A stretch of DNA of 64,000 nucleotides from CADCWK01 sp965218235 (GTDB lineage Bacteria; Chloroflexota; Chloroflexia; Thermomicrobiales; UBA6265): NCBI GenBank assembly GCA_965218235.1, contig OZ244596.1:620001-684000 (forward strand), given 5' to 3'. Numbering within the stretch: the first letter of the stretch is position 1; the number at the start of each line of letters is the position of its first letter. Shown one piece after another: positions 49,001-57,100 of the stretch. Below the pieces are notes generated by a model. The model was not told the DNA's origin. It saw only the letters and a list, made by a program, of their open reading frames with translations, and searched no databases. The translations under genes were made by a program, and so were the position numbers.

Positions 49001-50455
49001 GGGCATATCTATCAGGACGCGCCCGCCTCAGGCGACTTCTCCTACTACGACCAGTCCTGGCTCATTCTGGACGAGCTGATGCGCCAAGGGACGTATGTCA
49101 ACTATGGACTCGCGCTGACCCTCATCACCGACACCATCGCTGCCCCGGCGGTCGTGGGGACGCCAATTCCCACCCTGGTCATTGCCGCCACACCTGGTCC
49201 CATCGCCGCTCCCATGTCCGCGCAAGACCCGTCCGCGATCCTCACATTGTCCACCGCAACGGACACCATCGCCGCACCTGCCACACCAGGTACGCCCACG
49301 GCCAGCCTCGCCCTCACCGCCGTGACCGACACCGTGGCCGCTCCGGCAAGCGTCGGCGATCCAGTTGCCAACCTGAGCCTCACCACCACGACCGGCACCA
49401 TCGCCAGCGGCGTCACTGCCAATGATCCGATCGTGAGCCTGGGCATCTTTGTGACCACGGACACCATCGCCTCGAACGCGGTGGCGACCACGCCGACGGC
49501 CACCTTCGCTCTGACCGCGACACCCGGTGACATTGCGGCTCCAGCCAGCGTGAACGACCCCGTGGCGAGTGTCAGTGTGGCTGTGGTCACGGAGACCATT
49601 GCGACAAGTACCGTGGTGGCCGACCCCTCCGCCGTGCCGAGCCTCGAAACAAGCACCGACACCATCGCCGCACCCGCGAGCGTGCAGGATCCGACCGTCG
49701 TGGTCGGCGTGAACCCGGTCGTGCCAACTATCGCCGCGCCGGTCATGGTGGCCGACCCGTCCGCGAGCCTGGCTCTCACGATTCAAACCTCTACCATCGC
49801 CGCCCTCCTGAGCGCGGGCGATTCCACGCTCGCCGGGACTCTGAGCGTCACCACCTCCGGTATCGCGGTAGCGGTGAGCGTGACCGACCCGACCGCCAGT
49901 CTCAATCTCGATAGCCAGCCGGAGGGCATCGCCGCCCCGGCTACCGCCAATGACCCGCTGTGGCAAAGCAGCGACACCCTGTCGCTGGTGACGGACACCA
50001 TTGCCGCACCCGTGGGTGTCAGTGACCCGCAGGTGAGCCTGACCCTCTCCACAACGGTTCCTGGTATCGCCGCACCCGTCGTAGCAAGTGACCCCACGGC
50101 TAGCCTGAATGTAGACGTACTCACGCCGGTCATCGCCCTGACGCCGGTGGTAGCTGACCCGACCGTATATCTGGGCCTGACCAGTGCTGCACCCGGCATC
50201 GCCGTCACGCCGGTCCTGAGCGCGCCTGTGGCCGCGCTCACGCTCGGTGCCACCACGCTGTCCATCCCGCTCACCGCGACCGTCGCCAATCCTTCAATGA
50301 ACCTGGCGCTGCTGACTGAGCTGGAAAGTATCGCGCTCATGGCAGTGCTGAACGAACCGGTCTGGACGTTTATCTCGGACGGGCCAATCCTGGGACGGCC
50401 ACGCTTCACCCCGCGCTCACCTCGTTCGACACCCCGACCCTCCCGGTTGGCTTGA
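46097..50455 (+). CDS. Giant modular tail adhesin with GH8-like hydrolase, LamG and repeats
   Basis: A 1452-residue protein. In order: a concanavalin-like domain (~1-200); the first half of a glycoside hydrolase family 8 domain (~202-327) with Glu247 in STSETISY at the general-acid place and DADLD (309-313); an inserted carbohydrate-binding-like module (~328-498, NPVVNGGFENGSTSW); the second half of GH8 (~498-692, with FEVNPSYHDPGAM and TNPDRYGYEAFRSFFRI); a LamG domain (~692-945); and about 18 degenerate repeats of ~23 residues of the form TIAAPAxVxDPxASLxL (~1009-1428). GH8 enzymes cleave beta-1,4-glucans or chitosan. It is probably the host-polysaccharide depolymerase and receptor-binding protein. 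Together with the GH6 gene it points to a beta-glucan coat. Confidence 0.8.
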   Translation: MPIFSSACTDFTGFDTGSPYVGSGQSLVVDPTVGWPASAFKLTLSSDPGETGVRADTRSLSTRQFAYDLLIDTAATLGTVGAINHVWNDSYADLFEVCLDAVEGGARYRLCVRNATTYATIFTVPDRLAKGVKVRIGIQVTDKAVVVRLDGRLAARHKTTAYAGLNIGVVSFGAFYGSVVSAGSLWLDNILVDTTAAPTAATTDATKLAAVWGQYRDDRLRADGLPIRNYPDGVSGTYTPWSDSTSETISYFLKHAVQMDDQTTFDRVFAWAYGRMRRGAQGLSAVPNLYSWHWDIETNTAYDQNSAHDADLDIMKALYWANGRWGTGKNPVVNGGFENGSTSWNGSAEFTLSADTIGAVSGQSLKVTKTVTTGFPNFKSGSGLYPVVGGQTYTAQMTVTTLATHTTNTSNGSNYTQLYAIWRDSGGAAISQTHFTRLDLKVQTYDRQMVAGTLTAPVNAVSVNFSIYQYCAGVAYYDNIMLEAGSVATTYTPNIASYLTTANAIATDLLSLVRTNGSLTYLPSDYAQSGDTPFEVNPSYHDPGAMELARLYHTGNETAWGQVIDGTYALLAAGRNFVYPGQSSSAKLPPDWGAFNPTTQTWSAGSRTNPDRYGYEAFRSFFRIKAHWLHYGATAASTLYSAARAFFAAQWSANAQIKAEYRHDGTVAGNYEKSIFTYAAVQALTTGPDAPVGSYDQSVLADAPVAYFPLNSTTPSDASGRGHAITLPNGATTTTLPNGEAALVFDGINQYANVTDADDLSVVTTGRLTVEAWVRPDVLEFPDSEGGPSNNNYVHFIGKGTTYGTGGDIEWMGRMYNLTNTESRPNRISGYHFNPSGGLGAGSYFQDPVTAGEWILVHIVVNMTDTNATYTTGYTRVAKNGTVRDTDKLSDYSIVPTNENGAMRIATSTLASFFKGAIAKVAVYDYELTQPQMAAHYAAFTATPQTASTVAASISTSKLANLYASTVEGHIYQDAPASGDFSYYDQSWLILDELMRQGTYVNYGLALTLITDTIAAPAVVGTPIPTLVIAATPGPIAAPMSAQDPSAILTLSTATDTIAAPATPGTPTASLALTAVTDTVAAPASVGDPVANLSLTTTTGTIASGVTANDPIVSLGIFVTTDTIASNAVATTPTATFALTATPGDIAAPASVNDPVASVSVAVVTETIATSTVVADPSAVPSLETSTDTIAAPASVQDPTVVVGVNPVVPTIAAPVMVADPSASLALTIQTSTIAALLSAGDSTLAGTLSVTTSGIAVAVSVTDPTASLNLDSQPEGIAAPATANDPLWQSSDTLSLVTDTIAAPVGVSDPQVSLTLSTTVPGIAAPVVASDPTASLNVDVLTPVIALTPVVADPTVYLGLTSAAPGIAVTPVLSAPVAALTLGATTLSIPLTATVANPSMNLALLTELESIALMAVLNEPVWTFISDGPILGRPRFTPRSPRSTPRPSRLA

Positions 50456-50461
50456 TAGAAT
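50452..50461 (+). promoter_or_regulatory. Late-type promoter variant, TTGATAGAAT
   Basis: Overlaps the stop of the adhesin gene and lies 65 bases before the head-tail connector start. It differs from TTGCTACAAT at two positions. Confidence 0.35.
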
Positions 50462-50526
50462 GAAGGTACCAATACTTTTAGGAAGACGGCAGCGAGCGAC
50501 CTCATGGGCCGCTACTCGCCAGAACC

Positions 50527-51150
50527 ATGACCTTCATCGATCACACCGACCTCGAGCAGTACCTCAACATCGACGTTGACCCGTCCTGGGAAGCCTGGGC
50601 CGATGACCTGGCCACGTCCATCCAGACCAGCGCCGAGACCGCCCTGGGCTATCCCTTTGACAAGAGTGAACGGACCTACTTCATTGACGGCAGACAGCGC
50701 CGGGTCTGGCTACCGGAACCGGGAACGGTCATCGACTTCATCTCGGCGGTAACACTCACCGTCTTCAACGACGTGACTGGCCTCTATGACCCATGGCTCG
50801 GCACGCCGCCCATTCTGCGCCGGGACGGCTCCATCGACCTGCTAGGTAGTGGCTACGGTCCCGACGCGGTCCAGATCACTTATACCGCCGGTTGGGACGC
50901 GGACTCATTCCCGCCGGATCTGAAACAGGCCCTGATCGAACTCGTCGCGGCGAAGTGGAGCCTGGCCACCGCCGTCTCAACCACTTCATCTTCCGGCACC
51001 GACGCGCCGATCAAGTCCATCACCATCGGCTCGCTACGCCAGGAATTCGCCATCGGCACGGACTCCACCAGCGTCACCGCCAAACTCCAGACGCAGGCCA
51101 GCGCCGCCCTGGACACGATCCAGACCTACAAGCGTGTGAGGGTCTTCTGA
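50527..51150 (+). CDS. Head-tail connector protein (gp6/gp15-like)
   Basis: A 207-residue protein. The start MTFIDHTDLEQYLNIDVDPS, a helix (WADDLATSIQTSAETALGYPF) and the Thr/Gly-rich body with QITYTAGWDADSFPPDLKQAL are typical of head-tail adaptors that dock under the portal. Order with the following genes (head closure, HK97 gp10-like, tail terminator, major tail) is classic. It overlaps the next gene by one base. Confidence 0.75.
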   Translation: MTFIDHTDLEQYLNIDVDPSWEAWADDLATSIQTSAETALGYPFDKSERTYFIDGRQRRVWLPEPGTVIDFISAVTLTVFNDVTGLYDPWLGTPPILRRDGSIDLLGSGYGPDAVQITYTAGWDADSFPPDLKQALIELVAAKWSLATAVSTTSSSGTDAPIKSITIGSLRQEFAIGTDSTSVTAKLQTQASAALDTIQTYKRVRVF

Positions 51151-51434
51151 TGTTCCCCACCAACCGCACCCTGACCATCACCCGCAAGGGCACCGCAATC
51201 GCCACCGTCCAGGCCCATGTTGAACCAGCCAGCGCTGAGACCAAAGCCATCCTCGGCAATCCCGCCGCCAACCTGTTCAACGTCTACATCGATGGTCTGC
51301 CCGACGTCGCCAAGCAGGATCATCTGCTTGTCACTGACACCGCCGAACAGTACCTGGTCACCGGCATTGAGCAGTTCGACGTCGACGTGGTGCGCCATAC
51401 CCATCTAACCGTCGAGGGGAAGTGGGGCTCATGA
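51150..51434 (+). CDS. Head closure-like protein
   Basis: A 94-residue beta-rich protein, starting at ATG overlapping the connector stop (TGATG). Position between connector and gp10-like gene and the pattern RTLTITRKGTAIATVQAHVE suit a head-closure or stopper protein. No unique motif. Confidence 0.5.
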   Translation: MFPTNRTLTITRKGTAIATVQAHVEPASAETKAILGNPAANLFNVYIDGLPDVAKQDHLLVTDTAEQYLVTGIEQFDVDVVRHTHLTVEGKWGS

Positions 51435-51913
51435 CGTACGAGGTCTCAATTCCCAACCTGGACCGGCTGCAAGCGCTCTACACCAAGGCGCCGGACATCA
51501 CCGCGAAGGAACTGGTCAAGGCCATCGATCAGAGCGCCATCGTTCTTCAAGCCAGCGCCAAGGTCTTCGCACCGGTCGACAGTGGTCGGCTGCAACAGTC
51601 CATCCTGCGTGATCCCGCCAAACGCACCGGGAACCTGTTACAGGGCGGTGTCGGCACCTCAGTGAAGTACGCGGAGTGGATGGAAACCGGGACTGGCATC
51701 TACGGCCCCGCTCACCGGCCGATTCGCCCGAAGACCGCCAAAGCGCTGATGTTCGACTACAAGGGCACGGTCTACACGGTCCGTGAGGTCAAGGGTGCCA
51801 TTGGGTACAAGTACATGGGCCGGGCACTCAAGACCAATCGCCCCCGCATCGACGGCTTTTTTGAAGCGGCCGCTGAGCGCATTACCACCCAGTTAGCCGG
51901 AGGCACGTCGTGA
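51431..51913 (+). CDS. HK97 gp10-like tail protein
   Basis: The 160-residue protein has the gp10-like signature: an N-terminal helix (ALYTKAPDITAKELVKAIDQ), the AKVFAPVDSGRLQQSI segment, then YAEWMETGTG and the 'RPIRPKTAKALMF' stretch. It takes part in head-tail joining. The ATG at 51431 overlaps the previous stop; a GTG at 51422 is possible. Confidence 0.85.
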   Translation: MTYEVSIPNLDRLQALYTKAPDITAKELVKAIDQSAIVLQASAKVFAPVDSGRLQQSILRDPAKRTGNLLQGGVGTSVKYAEWMETGTGIYGPAHRPIRPKTAKALMFDYKGTVYTVREVKGAIGYKYMGRALKTNRPRIDGFFEAAAERITTQLAGGTS

Positions 51914-52353
51914 ACCCGGGCTACCAGTCCATCGGCGACGCCATCTACGCCGTCATGACCGCCCTCGACATCGAGGCCATCTACGAGGATGGCTGGGCCG
52001 AGCAGTTCAATACGCCGCCCAAGTCCTACGCCGACTACCCGTCCTTCGCCGTCATCCCGGCCAGCGACATTCAGGCGACGCTGGACAGCCGCTCTGATTC
52101 GGACACCTACGAGTTCTCGGTCTACCTGTTCGATACCTTCAAGGATTCGCAGGTTGCGGAGGACCGGATGCGCGAGCTGGCCGATCTGGTCCGGGAACGA
52201 TTCCGGGCCGAACGGGACGCCAACCAGCCACTCAGTATCACCAATCTCTACGATCTCACCCTGACCGGTGAGTGGGGCGGCGACCCCGACTACGGCCATC
52301 GCTTCTATCGCCTCGGACTCTCGGTCAAGGTCCGCCAGGAACTGACCCCATAG
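51910..52353 (+). CDS. Tail terminator/completion protein
   Basis: A 147-residue protein starting at GTG. It begins with IGDAIYAVMTALDI and has the sheet/helix pattern of tail terminator proteins (SFAVIPASDIQATLDSRSD, YEFSVYLFDTF). It caps the tail tube at the head end. Position between gp10-like and major tail genes agrees. Confidence 0.65.
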   Translation: MNPGYQSIGDAIYAVMTALDIEAIYEDGWAEQFNTPPKSYADYPSFAVIPASDIQATLDSRSDSDTYEFSVYLFDTFKDSQVAEDRMRELADLVRERFRAERDANQPLSITNLYDLTLTGEWGGDPDYGHRFYRLGLSVKVRQELTP

Positions 52354-52377
52354 ACCACATACCTATCAAGGAGGCTC

Positions 52378-52563
52378 ATGCCAAAGAAAGAACCAGAGAC
52401 AACCGAAACCCACACCATCAGCCCACGCGGCGAAATCCACTTCTTCCCCAACACGGCCGAAGGCGCCCCGTTCAGCGTCGAGGCCAGTAGTCGTGAGGAA
52501 GCGGAACAGAGGAACCAGGAGCACCTGGACACACGAAAGGAGACCTCCCCGGAGGACAACTAG
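52378..52563 (+). CDS. Short charged protein
   Basis: A 61-residue polar protein with a CAAGGAGG start, largely Glu/Lys/Thr-rich and with one beta-like patch (IHFFPNTAEGAPFSV). Lies between tail terminator and major tail protein. Function unknown. Confidence 0.5.
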   Translation: MPKKEPETTETHTISPRGEIHFFPNTAEGAPFSVEASSREEAEQRNQEHLDTRKETSPEDN

Positions 52564-52566
52564 ATC

Positions 52567-53538
52567 ATGGCAGCTATTCTCGGGCGCACCCGCGCCATCG
52601 GATTAGGCAAGGAAACCACCCCCGGCACCGCCGTGGCGGCCACGAACTGGTACCCCTTCCAGGACAACACCATCGAGGACAAGATCGACCGGATTCTCGA
52701 TAACTCAGGGCTCGGCACCCGCTACACGAACTTCCAGGGCGACACCAACCGCGTCTGGAGCGAGGGCGGACTCAACGGCATCCTCTATCCCAAAGCCTTC
52801 GGCGACATCTTGCTGGCCGCGATGGGCAACGTCTCGTCCGCCGCGCACCCAACCGCGACTGGCGCCTTCGTTCACACGTTCAGCGTCGGCAACACCCCGC
52901 CGAGCTACACGCTGTCGCTCACGGACGATAACGAGAGCGTCCGGGCGGCCTTTGCCAAGCTCAACACGCTTGAAATCACCTTCAACCAGGATGGCTACGC
53001 CCAGTTCACCTCATCGTGGATGGGACGTCAGGCGGCGGCAACTGGTAACACTGTTGCCTACGTCACCGAGCAGGGCTACCGTCCCCAGGACTGTGTCATC
53101 AAGGTCGCGGACGATGTCGCCGGGCTGGCCACCGCAACGGCGATCCGGATGCGTGAGGGGTCACTGAGTCTCAACAACAACCTGATTACCGAACCAAGCC
53201 TCGGCACCACTGATCCGGAGTTCTATACCGGCGTGCTGGAGACCTCGATCAGCCTGTCGCGGCTGTATCTCAACACCGACTTCAAAGACATGGTCTTCGG
53301 CTCAACCAAAAAAGCCCTGTCGATCACGTTGACCCGCGCCGACCAGAGTATCGGCACTGGCACGCCGACCAACCCGTCGATCAGCTTCGTCTTCCAGCCG
53401 GGCTTCTTCAGTGAGTGGAGCCGGGAAGGTGGACTGGACGACCTCAAGACCGAGAACATCACGTACAACCCACTGTTCTCCGTCGCGGCTGGCAAGCAGC
53501 TCGAAGTCGTCGTCACCAACGACAAGGCGAGCTACTGA
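52567..53538 (+). CDS. Major tail tube protein
   Basis: A 323-residue beta-rich protein with the pattern of long siphovirus tail tube proteins: GRTRAIGLGKETTPGTAVAA at the start, the FGDILLAAMGNVSS segment, SYTLSLTDDNE, and repeated strands such as TLEITFNQDGYAQFTSSWMG. It polymerises on the tape measure to make the tail tube. The stop overlaps the chaperone gene's ATG. Confidence 0.85.
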   Translation: MAAILGRTRAIGLGKETTPGTAVAATNWYPFQDNTIEDKIDRILDNSGLGTRYTNFQGDTNRVWSEGGLNGILYPKAFGDILLAAMGNVSSAAHPTATGAFVHTFSVGNTPPSYTLSLTDDNESVRAAFAKLNTLEITFNQDGYAQFTSSWMGRQAAATGNTVAYVTEQGYRPQDCVIKVADDVAGLATATAIRMREGSLSLNNNLITEPSLGTTDPEFYTGVLETSISLSRLYLNTDFKDMVFGSTKKALSITLTRADQSIGTGTPTNPSISFVFQPGFFSEWSREGGLDDLKTENITYNPLFSVAAGKQLEVVVTNDKASY

Positions 53539-53867
53539 TGCCTGAGGCACGAACTCTCCAGGCTCGCGTCCGGCGCGTCCCGCTGGACTTCGTGGGACCG
53601 GACTGGTCCGACGCCTACGTCGATCTGCGCTACCTGACCTGGGCTGACACCAAGCGCATCCGGGAAGGCTCCGCCGCCCAGACCGATGAGGACAAGGCCG
53701 TCGAGGCGCTGCTCACCACGCTGTCCGACGTCTTTGTTTCCGGCAAGGCTGTGGCGGACGACGGCCAGCTGATTGACATCACCGCCGCTGACCTGGCCAG
53801 CCTGGATATGGACACGCTCGGACGGCTCTACCAGGCGGCGCTGGGGGTGGCTGACCCAAAAGACTGA
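53538..53867 (+). CDS. Tail assembly chaperone, short form (gpG-like)
   Basis: A 109-residue acidic helical protein that starts in a TGATG overlap with the major tail gene. It contains DLRYLTWADTKRIREGSAAQ and a helical middle. Its place just before the tape measure gene and the slippery CCCAAAA at its end are what define lambda-G/T-like chaperones, which fold the tape measure protein. Confidence 0.8.
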   Translation: MPEARTLQARVRRVPLDFVGPDWSDAYVDLRYLTWADTKRIREGSAAQTDEDKAVEALLTTLSDVFVSGKAVADDGQLIDITAADLASLDMDTLGRLYQAALGVADPKD

Positions 53868-54100
53868 GGATCCAGCTTGGCGACCTGCTCACCGGAAGGT
53901 CTCCAGTAAAAGCAGGTCGACAGGCCAAGCTGTTACACGAGCTTCGGGAAAATGAGCTAACCGAGGTGCTCTACCGGGAACGGTTCGCTCTTTCCTGGCA
54001 TCAGATGCAACAAGAACCAGCTGAAGCGGTCGAGTACTGGTATCTATTGGAAACCGCTCGGATCCGACAGAGCAAAAAGAACGAGCAACCAAGGAGGTAG
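53538..54100 (+). CDS. Tail assembly chaperone, -1 frameshift form (gpGT-like)
   Basis: At 53855-53861 the sequence C CCA AAA is the canonical slippery heptamer CCCAAAA, placed two codons before the zero-frame stop. Shifting by -1 reads on as PKRLRIQLGDLL... for another 79 codons (53862-54100) and stops at TAG 54098-54100, the base before the tape measure GTG. The extension includes ELTEVLYRERFALSWHQMQQ and is clearly protein-like. Without frameshifting the stretch between the chaperone and tape measure would be empty. The total product is about 187 residues. Confidence 0.82.
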
Positions 54101-57100
54101 GTGGCCCAGAACATTGTCGAGATTCTGCTGAAAGCCCGAGACGATTCGCAACCCGCGGTGAAGAGCTTCACGGCGGGTCTGAAGCAGATGCAGAGCCAGG
54201 TCGCGGACCTCAAACGCATCCAGGCTGACGCTGCTCGTTCCGTCGTGACGGCGTCAACGCCAAACGACTCCCTTGCCGCCCGGGCCGATCTGACCGCCGT
54301 CACGAAAGACCTCAAGGACGCCGAGACCGACCTCAATGGGGTCACCAATACCCTCGGCCAGACCGCCGGCGGCGTGACCGGCACCTTCCGCAACCTCTTC
54401 ACCAGCTTCACCGCCGCCAACCTGGCCGCGAACGCTATTACCGCCGGGATCGGTGCCTTCAAGCAGGGACTGGGCGACAGCGTGCAGGCGGCGACCACCT
54501 ATAACAACGCCATGCTCGGTCTGTCCTCGACGGCCGCCAGTCTGGGCCAGAGTCAGGACGCCGCCCGGCAATCGGCCAAACAGCTCTCCAGCGATGGGTT
54601 GCTCAGCGTGGCGACCTCGGCGAATAGCCTCAAGCAGCTGATGCAGTCCGGTCTCGGGCTGGACCAGGCCGTTACCCTCATGGGTCGCTTCAAGGACGAA
54701 GCAGCCTACGGTCGCTCAGCGACGATCGGCTACGACCAGGCGGTTGGGAATCTGGCTCAGGCTTATAAGACGAATTCGAGTGAGCTTGGCGATTTGTGTC
54801 TGGTCTATGAGACGCCGATCTTTACCGATCAGGGCATCTTGATGATTGGTGACATTGTTGAAAATCATCTATTCCCTAAGGTGCTAAGTTTCGATATAAT
54901 AACGCATGAAATCCGGACAAAACCTATCGTTCGCCACTTCAATAATGGTCCCAAGCGATCACTGCGCGTAACTCTTCGTTCAGGGCGGGTCATCGAAGGG
55001 AGCTATGACCACAAGCTCTATCTCGCCAACGGGTCAAAAACCGAATTTCGTCATTTATGTCCCGGAAACACTGTTCTCGCCGCCTCTTCCCAGAACGAAT
55101 CTGCTCCGCCTGTGGAAACGGATACTCACCAACTGGACCAGCACAACAACGATGCGCCGTATGTATTGCCGCCTATCGCTTTCCCGGCGTTGAACGAACG
55201 TGTGTCGAGTGTGGAAAAACCTTTACCGCGACCAGTATCGCCAGACGAACGGTCACCATCTGCTCTACAGCATGCAAACGCACACTCTACCGGAGAAAGT
55301 TTGCCGGGGCCGGAGGATCAAACTGGCGCGGAGGCTGTCGGAAGCACCTTGCCTGTGCCGAGTGCGGCGTCATCTTCATTGGATATCCGGACCCCAGATA
55401 CTCACAGCATTACTGCGGCCGAGCCTGTGCTGGGCAAGCTCACTCACGACGACTTCGTGGAGCAGGTTCTCCCCGGTGGAAAGGAGAAGCTGCCGTACGG
55501 CACTGGCGGAAGCGAATCGAAGCTAGTGGAGAGGGGGCTCGATGGCGCAAAGCGGTCTTTGATCGAGACGGCTACACCTGTCAACGATGCGGGTACGACC
55601 AAGGTGGCAAGCTCAACGCGCATCACATCAAACCCGTCGCGACCCATCGAGACCTCGCCCTCGACATCGAAAACGGCACTACCTTGTGTCAATGGTGCCA
55701 TCGACTCGAACATGGACGTTTTGGCAAATACTCAGAAGACGAGATACGACGGCTCATCAAGCAACAGCTTGACTGCTTCCCGAATGCCAAACGCCACCCC
55801 ATTGGTTACTGGTTCCTGGACGACAACGTCAGAAGGGAGCTTGACCAGCTCAAACATGAGCTTGGACGAATTCCCAATGCCAGTGACGTCCACACTCACC
55901 GACCAAGCCTCGAAGGCGCTATCCGACGACGTAGATTGTCGATGCGGCGGTATTACCAAACGATCGGACTTGACTACCCTGTCTCACGAGTTGGTCGTCC
56001 GGCTCGATGAAGTCGTCTCGGTCGAGGATATTGGCGAGCGACCGACCTATAACATCACGGTTGAAGGGGACCATAACTACTTTCTGGGCGAGTCTCTAGA
56101 TTGCCTGACCCTTACGGCCAACTCTGGCCATACAGACAATTTCTCCAACGCTGTTGATGCCGGTGCGCAAACTCTCGGCAAGATGAGCTCCCAACTCTCG
56201 AACACGGAGCGAGAGCAAGCCAAGTTCATCGGGTACATGCAGCAAAGTGCCTCCACGACCGGGGACGCCGCCGCCTTCGCAAATACCTACGCCGGCAAGC
56301 TCGCCCGAATGGAATACCAGACCAATCAGGCGCAAGTCGCCATCGGCAACGGGCTGCAGCCCGCCCTGTCGATCCTCATCGGCGGTCTCGGCAATCTGTT
56401 CGGAGCCGCGGACTCGGCGGGAGATGGCCTCAAATACGCCCAGATGGCCGCCGCTTCGCTGGCCGTCATCGTTCGCTCGGTCGCTGACGTGGTGGTCGGC
56501 GCGGCGCAGATCATCTTCGGCGCCTTTGCCTCCATCGTGACGCTGTCCTGGAAGCCACTGGAAGATGCGCTCAACGGCAGCGTCAACCGGCAGATCGGCA
56601 CCTGGACCGACTTCAACCAGACCATCACCGACATTGCCGAAGGCTCGTTCGACTCCCAGAAGGGCGCCCAGACCAAAGCCCTCGACCAGATGACTGCCGC
56701 CCAGCGCACAGCCATCAAGAAGATGAACGAGCAGCTCACCGACGAGACCACCAGCTTCCAGCGGGCCAACGAGCAGCGGACCAAGCAGTTCCAGGAGTCG
56801 ATGCGCGACATCATCATCGCCCACCGGGACAAGAGCCGGTCGTTGCAGAAGGACATCGCCGACGAGAACGCCGCCTACTCCAAGCAGGTGGCCGACCGGC
56901 AGAAGGACCTCAATGGCGACCTGGCCTCTTTGGAAGAGAGCCACGCCAATAAAGTGACGGACATTACCAAGAAGATCTCCGACGAGAAAAACAAGGGGCT
57001 GATCGTCGACGGGGTGCTGTACCGGGAAGCCAACCAGGAGAAGCTCGACCAGCTCCAGGGCGACCTCGACGAGGAGATAGCCAAGTACGGCCAGCAGGTG

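Noticed and set aside
49028..49966. Long minus-strand frame opposite the adhesin repeats
   Set aside because: It is rich in Gly/Arg/His with periodicity that mirrors the plus-strand repeats; no independent motif or ribosome binding site.
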